This document shows positions 8,691 through 17,805 of a stretch of DNA of 64,000 bases, piece by piece. The notes beneath the pieces were generated by a model. The model saw only the letters and a list, made by a program, of their open reading frames with translations. It was not told the DNA's origin and made no database searches. The first letter of the stretch is position 1. Each line of letters starts with the position of its first letter. A program made the translations under genes and the position numbers. The DNA comes from an uncultured Bacteroidaceae bacterium (GTDB lineage Bacteria > Bacteroidota > Bacteroidia > Bacteroidales > Bacteroidaceae): contig CAJGDP010000005.1 of assembly GCA_904502235.1 (NCBI GenBank), positions 16,516-80,515 of the forward strand, read 5' to 3'.

Positions 8691-9269
8691 ATGGAAAAGA
8701 GTATCAAAGGAACAAAGACTGAAAAGAATTTGCTTACTTCATTTGCCGGTGAATCACAGGCAAGAATGCGTTATACATATTTTGCAAGCGTTGCAAAGAA
8801 AGAGGGCTATGAGCAGATAGCTGCTATATTCCAGGAGACAGCCGACCAGGAGAAAGAGCATGCAAAGCGTATGTTCAAGTGGCTCGAGGGTGGTATGGTA
8901 GAAATCACTGCTTGCTATCCTGCTGGTGTTATAGGTACAACAGCCGAGAACCTCAAGGCTGCCGCTGCCGGTGAGAACGAGGAGTGGACTGCCGATTACC
9001 CACATTTTGCCGATGTTGCCGACGCTGAGGGCTTCCCTGCAATCGCTGTTATGTATCGTAATATCGCTATTGCCGAGAAGGGTCATGAGGAGCGTTATCT
9101 TGCTCTCTTGAAGAATATCGAGAATGGCACAGTATTCAAGAAAACAGAGGCTGTTACATGGCAGTGCCGTAACTGTGGCTTTGTTTACACAGGTACCGAG
9201 GCTCCTGAAATGTGCCCAGCTTGCTTGCACCCACAGGCTCACTTCGAGGTAAAGAAGAATAACTATTGA
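8691..9269 (+). CDS. rbr: Rubrerythrin
   Basis: A 192-residue NADH-linked peroxide reductase of anaerobes. The N-terminal ferritin-like di-iron domain shows FAGESQARMRYTYFA and ETADQEKEHAKRMF, then a second pair in IAIAEKGHEERY. The C-terminal rubredoxin-like domain has C159, C162, C175 and C178 (CRNCGFVY, CPAC). With the superoxide reductase just upstream it forms a two-step route superoxide to peroxide to water. A clear terminator follows, so the pair is likely one transcription unit. Confidence 0.96.
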   Translation: MEKSIKGTKTEKNLLTSFAGESQARMRYTYFASVAKKEGYEQIAAIFQETADQEKEHAKRMFKWLEGGMVEITACYPAGVIGTTAENLKAAAAGENEEWTADYPHFADVADAEGFPAIAVMYRNIAIAEKGHEERYLALLKNIENGTVFKKTEAVTWQCRNCGFVYTGTEAPEMCPACLHPQAHFEVKKNNY

Positions 9270-9289
9270 TTTATTTGTATATTAATTGT

Positions 9290-9320
9290 AAACGGCGACC
9301 GTTGGTCGCCGTTTTGTTTT
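9290..9320 (+). terminator. Terminator after rubrerythrin
   Basis: AAACGGCGACC and GTCGCCGTTT form a GC-rich stem around GTTG, followed by TGTTTTG. The stretch from here to 9416 contains a second small hairpin (GTTTGC / GCAAAC) and no gene I can support. Confidence 0.85.
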
Positions 9321-9416
9321 GTTTGCAGTTGCTTCGCAAACGCCACCCACGTGGCACAAACTTCGTCTGTGCTACACGTGACCAATGGCTCTGCAAACAG
9401 CTCTATCAGCTTCCAT

Positions 9417-9459
9417 AATGGAATAATAGATGAGGTTAATCCTCATCTATTATTCCATT
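9417..9459. repeat. Perfect 19-bp inverted repeat at 3' end of a small gene
   Basis: Bases 9417-9435 and 9441-9459 are exact reverse complements with a 5-base loop (TTAAT). The loop holds the stop codon of the minus-strand gene ending at 9436, and one arm is its last six codons. There is no T-run on the minus strand, so it is not a classical intrinsic terminator, but it would form a very stable 3' hairpin on the trxA-operon mRNA. Confidence 0.85.
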
Positions 9460-9756
9460 GTAAGCTAATTCTCCCTCAACTACAAAGTATAGCTCTTCGG
9501 GGTCGAAATCGCCAATCTTGTTTTTCTTTGCCTCTTTGGCAATGAACTCGGCAATTTCGTTGATGTCGATGTCTACATATTCATCGCCACTGTCAAGGAT
9601 ACCGCTCTTGTCGTAATAGTCGTAGATGGTGTCAAGGAAGTAGTAGAATTCATCGTCGCTGAATTTCTCCTTCAAATCCTGTGGCAGACGCTCTTTGATG
9701 TATGCGATGGTCTTCTCGTCGTCGAGGTCTTCCATTGCAAATTCGTCGTTGTTCAT
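9436..9756 (-). CDS. Small acidic conserved protein of unknown function
   Basis: A 106-residue, strongly acidic protein (many Asp/Glu, few basic residues). It has no signal peptide, membrane segment or cysteine. The pattern is helical with a DEFYYFLDTIYDYYDKSG segment and an acidic end, ELAYNGIIDED. It is the last gene of an apparent dnaE-trxA-this gene unit, 18 bases after trxA. I do not recognise a domain; small acidic proteins of this kind occur in this position in other Bacteroidales, which is from memory and not verified. Its stop codon lies in the loop of a 19-bp hairpin. Confidence 0.75.
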   Translation of the reverse strand: MNNDEFAMEDLDDEKTIAYIKERLPQDLKEKFSDDEFYYFLDTIYDYYDKSGILDSGDEYVDIDINEIAEFIAKEAKKNKIGDFDPEELYFVVEGELAYNGIIDED

Positions 9757-9774
9757 ATATCCTTTGTTTAAGGT

Positions 9775-10092
9775 TTATCCCAAAAGTGCCTCGAACTTTG
9801 CCTGAACGTCGCCCTTTGACTTTGAGCCAACGAACTTGTCTACAACTTTACCGTCCTTGATGAAAATAACAGTAGGTACGTTGCGGATGCCGTATTCCAT
9901 TGTGAGGTCGTCTGCTTCCTCAATGTCGCACTTACCGACAGCGATGCGTCCTGCATACTCCTGTGAAAGTTCGTCGATGATTGGTGCAAGCTGCTTGCAA
10001 GGTCCGCACCATGTTGCGCTGAAGTCCAATACTATTGGCAACTCTGTTGCCATGAATTCCTTTGCGTTGTCGTTTGTTACGTTTACTGCCAT
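9775..10092 (-). CDS. trxA: Thioredoxin
   Basis: A 105-residue cytoplasmic thiol-disulfide oxidoreductase. The active site W28-C29-G30-P31-C32 lies in FSATWCGPCKQL; the conserved cis-proline segment is NVPTVIFIKDGK. Length and fold pattern are standard. It lies 19 bases after dnaE on the same strand and is probably co-transcribed with it and with the small acidic protein that follows. Confidence 0.96.
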   Translation of the reverse strand: MAVNVTNDNAKEFMATELPIVLDFSATWCGPCKQLAPIIDELSQEYAGRIAVGKCDIEEADDLTMEYGIRNVPTVIFIKDGKVVDKFVGSKSKGDVQAKFEALLG

Positions 10093-10111
10093 AATTAAAA
10101 ATTTTAATTGG

Positions 10112-13100
10112 TTAGTTCAATTTATATTCAATATTTTCTAAACTCTTTATATAGTCTATTATTTCTTGTTTTACCTCAATATCATGGGTTTTTGAAGCCA
10201 GTTCAAGGGTGAATTCCTGCTCGTAGTCCCTTATCTTGAACATGAGTTTGCTCTTTCCTGGATTATTCTCGGCATAATCCATTATTGTGCTGTAAATATC
10301 CTCGTTCAACGACATTATGTCAAATGTTATTGTAAGGCTCTTTACAAGACCGTCTTTAATTTCGGTCATGAGTTCTATTGAATTTACCGAGAAATCAAAT
10401 GTTGTCGGGTCGTATTTACGAGGTTGGCAACTGCCTTTAATGTACAGGAAGTTACCGGGAATGAAATAGTTCTGCCATTTCATCCATTCATCGCCCATGA
10501 AGAAGATTTCTGCCGAGCCTGAGAAGTCTTCAATTTTGCCTATTCCGTACGGTGTTCCTCGTTTTGTGAATCCTGTACGTGGAGGATCGCTCACCACGCC
10601 TCCCATTGTTATCTTGCGTCCTACCAAGGTCTCTCTTTTCTCCATTTCTGCAGCCTGAGTATTGCAGAACTCATTCAGAACCAGCGAGAAATCGTCGAGC
10701 GGGTGTGCCGAGAGGTATATTCCCACCAGTTCGCGTTCGCGGTTGAGTCTTTCAAGCGTGCTCCAGTTGCCGCCTTCGGGAATCTCGGGTTTGGGGATTT
10801 CTGCCATTTCGGTTGCTCCGAACAACGAGTTTGATGCTGTTGCCTTATCGGTCTGGTAAAGGTTGCCATAACGGACGAGTGCTTCCAGGAAAGGTTCTCC
10901 CTTACTGTTGCTGTTGGCGTACTGTTCGCGTGATATGCCGCCGGGGAGTTCATCCAATGCGCCCGAGAATGCAAGGCATTCAAGGTTCTTGCGGTTGCAT
11001 GCCGTAAGGTTTACACGCTCCACGAAATCGAACACGCTCTTGAATGGTCCGTTTGCTTCGCGCTCGTCGATGATGCATTGTACGGCACTCTCTCCCACGC
11101 CTTTTACGGCGCAGAGTCCAAAGCGTACGTCTCCGTTCTTGTTTACGCTGAATTTGCGGCGCGATTCATTAACGTCAGGACCTAATACGTTTATTCCCAT
11201 GCTCTTGCACTCCTGCATGAGCTTTGTGATTTCGGTAATCTTGTCAAGGTTTCGGCTCATGGCACCCGCCATATATTGTGGAGGGTAGTTCGCCTTGAGA
11301 TATGCTGTCTGATATGCTACCCAAGAGTAGCATGTGGCATGCGATTTGTTGAATGCGTACGATGCGAACTTTTCCCAGTCTGCCCAGATCTTTTCCAGCA
11401 CCTTTTCGTCGTGTCCGTTCTTTTTGCCGCCGTTTATGAACTTGGGTTTAAGTTCATCAAGTTTCTCTTTCAATTTCTTACCCATGGCTTTACGCAGTGT
11501 GTCACTTTCACCTCGGGTAAAATCTGCAAGTAGGCGCGACAGCAACATCACCTGCTCCTGATATACGGTAATACCATATGTGTCCTTCAGGTATTTCTCC
11601 ATGCAGGGTATGTCGTACTGCACCAATGCCGGATTATGCTTGCGTTGGATAAAGTCGGGGATGTAATCCATCGGACCCGGACGGTAGAGGGCGTTCATGG
11701 CAATGAGGTCCTCGAATGTGGTGGGCTGCAGTTCGCGCAGGTATTTCTGCATACCAGCCGACTCGAACTGGAATGTTCCGATGGTATTTCCTTTACTGTA
11801 TAGTTCGTATGTCTTTGGATCGTCTATGGGGATAGAGTCAATATCCACGTCGATTTTAAGGCTCTGTCGTATGTTCTCCAATGCCTCTTTTATTACGGAC
11901 AAGGTTTTCAAACCAAGGAAGTCCATCTTTATAAGACCCGTCTCCTCGATTACGCTTCCCTCGTATTGTGTTACAAGCATCTTTTCGCCGGTTTCCTTAT
12001 CTTCGGCAATGCTTATGGGTACATGGTCGGTGATGTCGTCTCGGCAGATGATTGTTCCGCAGGCATGTACTCCAGTGTTACGTACGTTGCCCTCGAGCAT
12101 CTTGGCATACTTGATAGTATCGCGCAACAGAGGGTCAGGCGAAGCTTCTGCTTCCCGTAACTCGGGGACTGCCGATATTGCATTGGGAAGGTTCATCTTC
12201 ATACCGTCGGGCAGTCGGTCGGGGATTGCCTTGCAGAGTTTGTTCGATATGTCGAGCGGAACTTTCTGGACACGTGCAACGTCCTTTATGGCAAGCTTTG
12301 TTGCCATTGTACCGTATGTGATGATGTGTGCCACCTTCTCCTGTCCATATTTCTCTGTTACCCAGTTGAGTACCTTGCCACGTCCGTCGTCGTCGAAGTC
12401 TACGTCGATATCGGGCAGTGAAATACGGTCGGGGTTGAGGAAACGCTCAAACAGCAGGTCGTATTTTATGGGGTCAACTCGGGTAATACCAAGACAATAT
12501 GCAACAACACTACCTGCGGCAGAACCACGACCGGGACCTACAGAAACCCCAAGCTCTTCGCGTGCCGCGCGTATGAAGTCCTGCACAATAAGGAAGTAAC
12601 CGGGGAAGCCCATGGTCTTCATGATGTGCAGCTCGAAGTCGATACGGTCGGTCAGTTCCTGTGAGAATGGTTCGGGGTAACATTTCTTTGCTCCGTCGTA
12701 TGTGATTTTGCGAAGGTAGTCGCCTTCGAGTTTTATTCGGTACAGTTTGTCGTATCCGCCAAGTTTCTTTATTTTTTTCTCACCATCTTCCTGCGACATC
12801 ACCACATTGCCTTTTTCGTCGCGTGTGAACTCGTTGAAAAGGTCATCGTGTGTGATGTTCTTGCGGTACTTCTCTTCGGTTCCGAATTCTTCGGGGATGG
12901 CGAAGTTGGGCATGATGGGGGCGTTGTCGATTGAGTAGAACTCTATCTTGTCGCATATTTCAACGGTATTTGCCATGGCTTCGGGAACGTCGCTGAACAT
13001 CTCCCACATTTCGGCTTTTGTCTTCATCCACTCCTGCTTCGAGTAGAGCATACGTGTGGGGTCGTCAAGGTCGCGTCCTGTGCTCAGGCAGATAAGGCGA

Positions 13101-13804
13101 TCGTGAGCCTCTGCATTCTCCTCGTCCACAAAGTGGACGTCGTTTGAACAAATGAGCTTTACACCGCACTTCTTTGAAAGTTCTATAAGGTGTTTGTTTA
13201 CCTCTACCTGTAACGGGTAAACCTCGTGGTTGGCTCTTTCAACGGTAGCTTTGTGCAACTGCAGTTCTATGTAATAGTCGTCGCCAAAGAGATTCTTGTA
13301 CCACATTACGCTCTCTTCGGCCTTTTCCAGTTTACCGTTCTTTATCAATTGTGGTATCTCACCACCAAGACATGCCGAACAGCACACAAGTCCTTCGTGG
13401 TATTTCTCCAGTTCCACTTTATCGGTACGCGGATTGTAATAGTAACCCTCGCTCCATGCTTTTGAAACAATCTTTACAAGGTTGTGATATCCTTGCTTGT
13501 TCTTTGCAAGCAATATAAGGTGATGTCCACGGTCTTCCTTAACCTCTTTGTTGAACATGCGGCGGTCGGCAACGTAAACTTCGCAACCTATGATTGGCTT
13601 GAACTTTTCGTCCTCTTTTTTGTTCTTGTTGGTTTTGCTCACATAGTTGTAGAACTCCTTTATACCCATCATGTTGCCATGGTCGGTGATGGCAATGCCT
13701 TTCATGCCGTCGGCAATGGCCTTGTCAACCAACTTCTTTATGGATGCCTGACCGTCGAGGATGGAGTATTGTGAGTGTACGTGAAGGTGAACAAAATCTT
13801 GCAT
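10112..13804 (-). CDS. dnaE: DNA polymerase III alpha subunit
   Basis: A 1230-residue replicative polymerase. Domains in order: PHP domain (HVHSQYSILDGQASIKKL at residue 6 onward; ITDHGNMMGIKEFYNY), palm/thumb with GPGRGSAAGSVVAYCLG and the catalytic aspartates of PDIDVDFDD (about 464-472), the fingers with YQEQVMLLSRLLADFTRGE, tandem HhH region, and an OB-fold (VGRKITMGGVVSDPP.. from about residue 1060). The C-terminus ends shortly after the OB-fold, so the tau-binding tail is short, as in other Bacteroidales. PHP metal-binding histidines HVH and DHG are kept, so proofreading-type phosphoesterase activity may be retained. It heads a unit with trxA. Confidence 0.97.
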   Translation of the reverse strand: MQDFVHLHVHSQYSILDGQASIKKLVDKAIADGMKGIAITDHGNMMGIKEFYNYVSKTNKNKKEDEKFKPIIGCEVYVADRRMFNKEVKEDRGHHLILLAKNKQGYHNLVKIVSKAWSEGYYYNPRTDKVELEKYHEGLVCCSACLGGEIPQLIKNGKLEKAEESVMWYKNLFGDDYYIELQLHKATVERANHEVYPLQVEVNKHLIELSKKCGVKLICSNDVHFVDEENAEAHDRLICLSTGRDLDDPTRMLYSKQEWMKTKAEMWEMFSDVPEAMANTVEICDKIEFYSIDNAPIMPNFAIPEEFGTEEKYRKNITHDDLFNEFTRDEKGNVVMSQEDGEKKIKKLGGYDKLYRIKLEGDYLRKITYDGAKKCYPEPFSQELTDRIDFELHIMKTMGFPGYFLIVQDFIRAAREELGVSVGPGRGSAAGSVVAYCLGITRVDPIKYDLLFERFLNPDRISLPDIDVDFDDDGRGKVLNWVTEKYGQEKVAHIITYGTMATKLAIKDVARVQKVPLDISNKLCKAIPDRLPDGMKMNLPNAISAVPELREAEASPDPLLRDTIKYAKMLEGNVRNTGVHACGTIICRDDITDHVPISIAEDKETGEKMLVTQYEGSVIEETGLIKMDFLGLKTLSVIKEALENIRQSLKIDVDIDSIPIDDPKTYELYSKGNTIGTFQFESAGMQKYLRELQPTTFEDLIAMNALYRPGPMDYIPDFIQRKHNPALVQYDIPCMEKYLKDTYGITVYQEQVMLLSRLLADFTRGESDTLRKAMGKKLKEKLDELKPKFINGGKKNGHDEKVLEKIWADWEKFASYAFNKSHATCYSWVAYQTAYLKANYPPQYMAGAMSRNLDKITEITKLMQECKSMGINVLGPDVNESRRKFSVNKNGDVRFGLCAVKGVGESAVQCIIDEREANGPFKSVFDFVERVNLTACNRKNLECLAFSGALDELPGGISREQYANSNSKGEPFLEALVRYGNLYQTDKATASNSLFGATEMAEIPKPEIPEGGNWSTLERLNRERELVGIYLSAHPLDDFSLVLNEFCNTQAAEMEKRETLVGRKITMGGVVSDPPRTGFTKRGTPYGIGKIEDFSGSAEIFFMGDEWMKWQNYFIPGNFLYIKGSCQPRKYDPTTFDFSVNSIELMTEIKDGLVKSLTITFDIMSLNEDIYSTIMDYAENNPGKSKLMFKIRDYEQEFTLELASKTHDIEVKQEIIDYIKSLENIEYKLN

Positions 13805-14022
13805 AGTGTGCTATTCTGAATTTTTTGTTAAAGATAGTGCTTTTTGCACATTTTACGCAGGTTTTGACGCGAAAAGTTATCAACATTAACTTTTATACAG
13901 ATATTTGCTTTGTTTAATATTAAAGAGCATATGGAATTTCTGATATTAATGTGTGAAAAATGGGATATTTCACTTTTTTGCCCTTTTTTTTGAATTTTTA
14001 TTGTTGTTTAATAAAATATGGT

Positions 14023-14030
14023 TACTTTTG
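14023..14030 (+). promoter_or_regulatory. -7 element of psd-pssA promoter
   Basis: TACTTTTG fits TAnnTTTG exactly and lies 24 bases before the psd start. No good -33 TTTG is visible at the usual distance. The rest of 13805-14022 between the divergent dnaE and psd is AT-rich with no gene seen. Confidence 0.6.
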
Positions 14031-14054
14031 TAAAGTTATAGAATCTGTTTATCC

Positions 14055-14750
14055 ATGAAAAAGTTTAGGAGAATTAGAAAATTAAAAGATTACAGAATAC
14101 ATCGTGAAGGTACAGAAATCCTGATTGTTGCATTACTGTTTTTTGTGCTTGTGAATGCACCTTTGTGGTATTTCTGTGATTCAATGCCTTGGCTGAATGC
14201 TCTTGTAACAGTTTCTTCTGTTGTAATATATCTGCTCATGGTTAACTTTTTCAGGAGTCCCAAGAGAATATTCCCCGGTGATGTGGAGAATGTTGTCGTT
14301 GCTCCTGCCGACGGAAAGGTCGTTGTTATAGAAAAGGTGTTTGAACCCGACTATTTCAAGGACGAAAGGATGCAGATTTCTATTTTTATGAGCCCGACCA
14401 ATGTTCATGCCAACTGGTATCCTGTTGACGGTGTGGTAACTTGTGTAGATCATCAGAAGGGTAAATTCCATAAGGCTTGGCTGCCAAAGGCAAGTACCGA
14501 GAATGAACGTTCGCTTGTGGCAATCAAAATCGAGGATGGACGCGAGATTCTTGTACGTCAGATTGCCGGTGCAATGGCACGTCGTATCGTAACATATTCA
14601 AAGGCCGGTGAGGAGTGCTTTATCGATCAGCATTTCGGCTTTATCAAATTCGGTTCACGTGTGGATTTGTATCTGCCGCTTGATATGGAAATCAAGGTGG
14701 AATTGAACCAGAAGACTGTCGGTAACGAAACTATAATTGCTAATTTCTGA
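14055..14750 (+). CDS. psd: Phosphatidylserine decarboxylase proenzyme
   Basis: A 231-residue short-type enzyme that converts phosphatidylserine to phosphatidylethanolamine at the inner membrane. Two N-terminal hydrophobic helices (about residues 20-60) anchor it. VVAPADGKVVVIEK, SIFMSPTNVHANWYPVDG and QIAGAMARRIVTY are family motifs. The self-cleavage site is the GS pair in GFIKFGSRVDLYLP; Ser201 would become the pyruvoyl group, leaving a 31-residue alpha chain. The next gene, pssA, makes the substrate and starts 5 bases after this stop. Confidence 0.95.
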   Translation: MKKFRRIRKLKDYRIHREGTEILIVALLFFVLVNAPLWYFCDSMPWLNALVTVSSVVIYLLMVNFFRSPKRIFPGDVENVVVAPADGKVVVIEKVFEPDYFKDERMQISIFMSPTNVHANWYPVDGVVTCVDHQKGKFHKAWLPKASTENERSLVAIKIEDGREILVRQIAGAMARRIVTYSKAGEECFIDQHFGFIKFGSRVDLYLPLDMEIKVELNQKTVGNETIIANF

Positions 14751-14755
14751 TAATC

Positions 14756-15466
14756 ATGTCAATCAAAAGGCATATTCCGAACGCGATAACCTGTTGTAAC
14801 CTGTTCTCGGGCTGTATCGCATGTGTTATGGCATTCAAAGGTGCCTTCGACTTGGCTATGTTGTTCATTGTGCTGGGAGCAACATTCGATTTCTTTGACG
14901 GTATGGTTGCACGTCTGTTGCATGTGTCATCTCCTCTCGGTGTCCAGATGGACTCTTTGGCTGATGATGTGACATTCGGTCTTGCTCCGGCAACAATAGT
15001 GTTCTGTTATATGAACGAGGCGTTGAGCTATCCCGATTATCTTGGAGTGTTTGCCGGAATTTTACCATATGCCGCATTCCTTATAGCTGTATTCTCGGCA
15101 TGCCGTCTTGCAAAGTTCAATGTGGACAAACGTCAGACAAATACATTCATCGGTCTTCCAACGCCGGCCAATGCTCTTTTCTGGTCGTCTCTGGTTACCG
15201 GTGCTGGTGCCTGGATACAGACTCTGAATGCCGGCTGGTTCCTTATGCTTGGTCTGATATTGTTGTCATCGTTCTTCCTTGTTTCGGAAATCCCAATGTT
15301 CTCTTTGAAGTTCAAGAACTTGAGTTGGGAAAGCAACAAGGTAAGATACATTTTTATATTGGTGTCATTGCCAATGTTTATGCTTGCATGGTTGGCGCCG
15401 GTGGCAATCATAACATGGTATCTTTTGCTTTCGGTGGTGCTCTCTTTCAGAACTTCTGAAAAATAA
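14756..15466 (+). CDS. pssA: CDP-diacylglycerol-serine O-phosphatidyltransferase
   Basis: A 236-residue integral membrane enzyme that joins serine to CDP-diacylglycerol. The complete CDP-alcohol phosphotransferase signature DGX2ARX8GX3DX3D is present: D48, G49, A52, R53, G62, D66 and D70. About seven hydrophobic helices are visible. It follows psd by 5 bases and together they give phosphatidylethanolamine. The N-terminal NAITCCNLFSGCIA is typical of the class II bacterial enzyme. Confidence 0.95.
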   Translation: MSIKRHIPNAITCCNLFSGCIACVMAFKGAFDLAMLFIVLGATFDFFDGMVARLLHVSSPLGVQMDSLADDVTFGLAPATIVFCYMNEALSYPDYLGVFAGILPYAAFLIAVFSACRLAKFNVDKRQTNTFIGLPTPANALFWSSLVTGAGAWIQTLNAGWFLMLGLILLSSFFLVSEIPMFSLKFKNLSWESNKVRYIFILVSLPMFMLAWLAPVAIITWYLLLSVVLSFRTSEK

Positions 15467-15544
15467 GATTCTTGCACAGAAACAATATGGCATTGTTTGT
15501 GTTGTAAGGATGTTCCCGTTCTTTATATATTAAAGCAATGTAAT

Positions 15545-15796
15545 ATGTCATTTATTATAATATTCTTATTAATTGTATTATTCCTTTTTATTTCGATATT
15601 GATATCGATAATGAGAGGCTTCCTGTCGATTTTCGGATTCAAAGCCAATCGCAATAAGACATACAGAAATACAACATACGAAAATAATGCGTCGTCTGCA
15701 AATAACGAGACACGTGGTAACTATACAAAACGTGAGCGTAAAAAAATCTTCGACAAGAACGATGGTGAATATGTCGATTTCGAAGAGATAAAGTAA
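15545..15796 (+). CDS. DUF4834 family small membrane protein
   Basis: An 83-residue protein with one N-terminal membrane helix (FIIIFLLIVLFLFISILISI) and a polar, basic cytoplasmic tail ending in DGEYVDFEEIK, the hallmark of DUF4834. The ATG at 15545 is preferred over an in-frame start at 15497 because it puts the helix at the N-terminus. Function unknown. It lies between pssA (78 bases upstream) and a large lipoprotein gene (19 bases downstream) on the same strand. Confidence 0.75.
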   Translation: MSFIIIFLLIVLFLFISILISIMRGFLSIFGFKANRNKTYRNTTYENNASSANNETRGNYTKRERKKIFDKNDGEYVDFEEIK

Positions 15797-15815
15797 AACA
15801 CTAAAACGCTATTCT

Positions 15816-17780
15816 ATGAAAAAACAACTCTCTGTAACATGTGCCTTTGGGGTAACATGTCTCTTTTTATTATTGGCGTTGGTGTCGTGCTCGGTTGATG
15901 AGCGCTATGATACTACCAAGAAAATTGATGCCACCATAGGTGTCGGAAAGGGCCTGGCATTGCCGTTGGGCTCTACACAGAAGTTCTGTATAGAGGAACT
16001 TATAGATACAGCCGGTAACGATTTTCTTGAAATTGACGAGTTCGGTAATATTGTAATTTCTGCAGGCGACAGTTTTGTGTCTGATAGTTTTAAAATAGAT
16101 GAGACATCGCTCAATTTTACAATCAAGGAGGATATAAGGCCGTATGATTTTAAGACAGAATTGCAGTCTGCAGATAATATACCCGCGGATTTTCCTATCA
16201 ATAAGTATCCTTACATAGTATCAGATACAATAGATTTTCAGGTTGAACTCGATATAACCGAGGATGATCTTCCTAAAGAGGTAAAACGTTTGACAAAACT
16301 TACGTTCAGGGAGCCGGTGGAGATGTCTTTGTTCGTAAGTATCTATAGTAAATCCTCTTATTCGCACAATCTCCTGAAAACAACCCAAAAGCTTCAGTTG
16401 CAGGGTGACTTTGAGCAGAATAAGGATAATTTTGAGATAGACCTTCCCGATTTCCTTGTTTTTGACGAGGATACAAGATTCGAAGACGGTGTTCTTAAAC
16501 TAGAGGGTTGGGCTGTGTATGACGAGAAGTATGATGCTCTCTGTTACAACAGGGTATTCAATGTTGTGGCTATTGATTTTACAAAGACAGAAAAAGGATA
16601 CCTTGAGATAGAGGATGGTGCAGTCAATTTCAATGAGATTATAAGAGCCCATGGTTTAGTGGTATCAGATATTGTAGAGTTTGATTTGAGAAATCTCAAA
16701 AACATCAATGATGTTGAAATCAAGAGTAAACTTGAAGTCGGTGAGTTGAAATTGGCAACGGTAGAGGGACTCTTTGAACCGGAAATAGATCCTGTTACGG
16801 AGATAGTGGAACTGAATATAAGCGATATCGATTTTCTGAAAAACGCATATATCGATGTTACCGATCCACGCTTGGCTCTTACATTCAACAATGGACTTGA
16901 TGCAACAATTCTTGCAGATGCTACAATAATAGGATATGACGAGAATTATGCCGAGATAGAGAATTCCCGTATTGATGTAAATCTGGAGGTGCAGCCTGCC
17001 GCTGTTACCAATATACTTGTCGACAGGTATGGTAAGGAACATCCGGGTTGGACGAACTGCGTTGTTCCGAATCTCAATGAGCTCATCAAGAATATCCCGG
17101 ACAAACTTTCTGTGGACTTGAATGTCCGTTTGGATGAAACAAAGACTCAAAGGATTACGTTGGGTGAGGAACTCTCAATCGGTGGTTCTTATGAACTGCA
17201 GCTTCCTTTGGCTTTTGACAGTCTTGGAATAGAGTATACCTATAGCATGGAAAATGTGCTTGGGGGTGGTGTTGAAGAGGAATCGGGTGGAGTGAACGAT
17301 TCAACCATGCCTGATTATTCTTACTACGGGTATTCTGATTCCGGTGTATATGATGACGATTATTATTGCGAAGATGCAGAATCTGCTGACGAAAAGGAAA
17401 TTGCAGATATCGTAAAGGAGATAAGAGGGGTGTCGCTTTCGTTCAAAGTGCTCAATACCATACCAGTGGGATTGAAACCTTCAATATCGGTATATGATAA
17501 GGAGGGTAATCCGTTGGATGCCTTGATTTCTATAGAAGGTGAAATAAAAAGAGGTGGTGAGTTGCGTCTTGATGATTACGGATATATAGGTGAACCTGTT
17601 GTATCTGATGTTAAAGTCAGCCTATCGGCAAAAAGTGGTCTGCTCGACCAACTTTATAGAGTGGATATAAAGTTGGTTGGTACCGGTAAAGGTGTAATCA
17701 ATGCCAGAGAGTATATACAACTCACCGACATTGTCTTTAGAATAGATGATTATATTGTATTGGATTTGAATAATAATTAA
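15816..17780 (+). CDS. Large lipoprotein of unknown function
   Basis: A 654-residue protein with a lipoprotein signal: hydrophobic core, then L22-V23-S24-C25 lipobox and SVDE after the cysteine, similar to the acidic export signal for surface lipoproteins of Bacteroidota. The body is rich in beta-strand patterns with repeated VELDI/VDLNV-type segments, suggesting several beta-sandwich units, and there is a low-complexity acidic tyrosine-rich linker at about residues 490-530 (PDYSYYGYSDSGVYDDDYY). I recognise no catalytic motif. It is followed 25 bases later by a DUF5723 barrel protein, so the two likely work together at the outer membrane. Confidence 0.7.
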   Translation: MKKQLSVTCAFGVTCLFLLLALVSCSVDERYDTTKKIDATIGVGKGLALPLGSTQKFCIEELIDTAGNDFLEIDEFGNIVISAGDSFVSDSFKIDETSLNFTIKEDIRPYDFKTELQSADNIPADFPINKYPYIVSDTIDFQVELDITEDDLPKEVKRLTKLTFREPVEMSLFVSIYSKSSYSHNLLKTTQKLQLQGDFEQNKDNFEIDLPDFLVFDEDTRFEDGVLKLEGWAVYDEKYDALCYNRVFNVVAIDFTKTEKGYLEIEDGAVNFNEIIRAHGLVVSDIVEFDLRNLKNINDVEIKSKLEVGELKLATVEGLFEPEIDPVTEIVELNISDIDFLKNAYIDVTDPRLALTFNNGLDATILADATIIGYDENYAEIENSRIDVNLEVQPAAVTNILVDRYGKEHPGWTNCVVPNLNELIKNIPDKLSVDLNVRLDETKTQRITLGEELSIGGSYELQLPLAFDSLGIEYTYSMENVLGGGVEEESGGVNDSTMPDYSYYGYSDSGVYDDDYYCEDAESADEKEIADIVKEIRGVSLSFKVLNTIPVGLKPSISVYDKEGNPLDALISIEGEIKRGGELRLDDYGYIGEPVVSDVKVSLSAKSGLLDQLYRVDIKLVGTGKGVINAREYIQLTDIVFRIDDYIVLDLNNN

Positions 17781-17805
17781 TCTTTATCATTAAAAAACTA
17801 TTATT

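Noticed and set aside
11697..12599. A 300-residue plus-strand frame inside dnaE
   Set aside because: Antisense shadow of the polymerase active-site region; Ser-rich composition typical of antisense frames.
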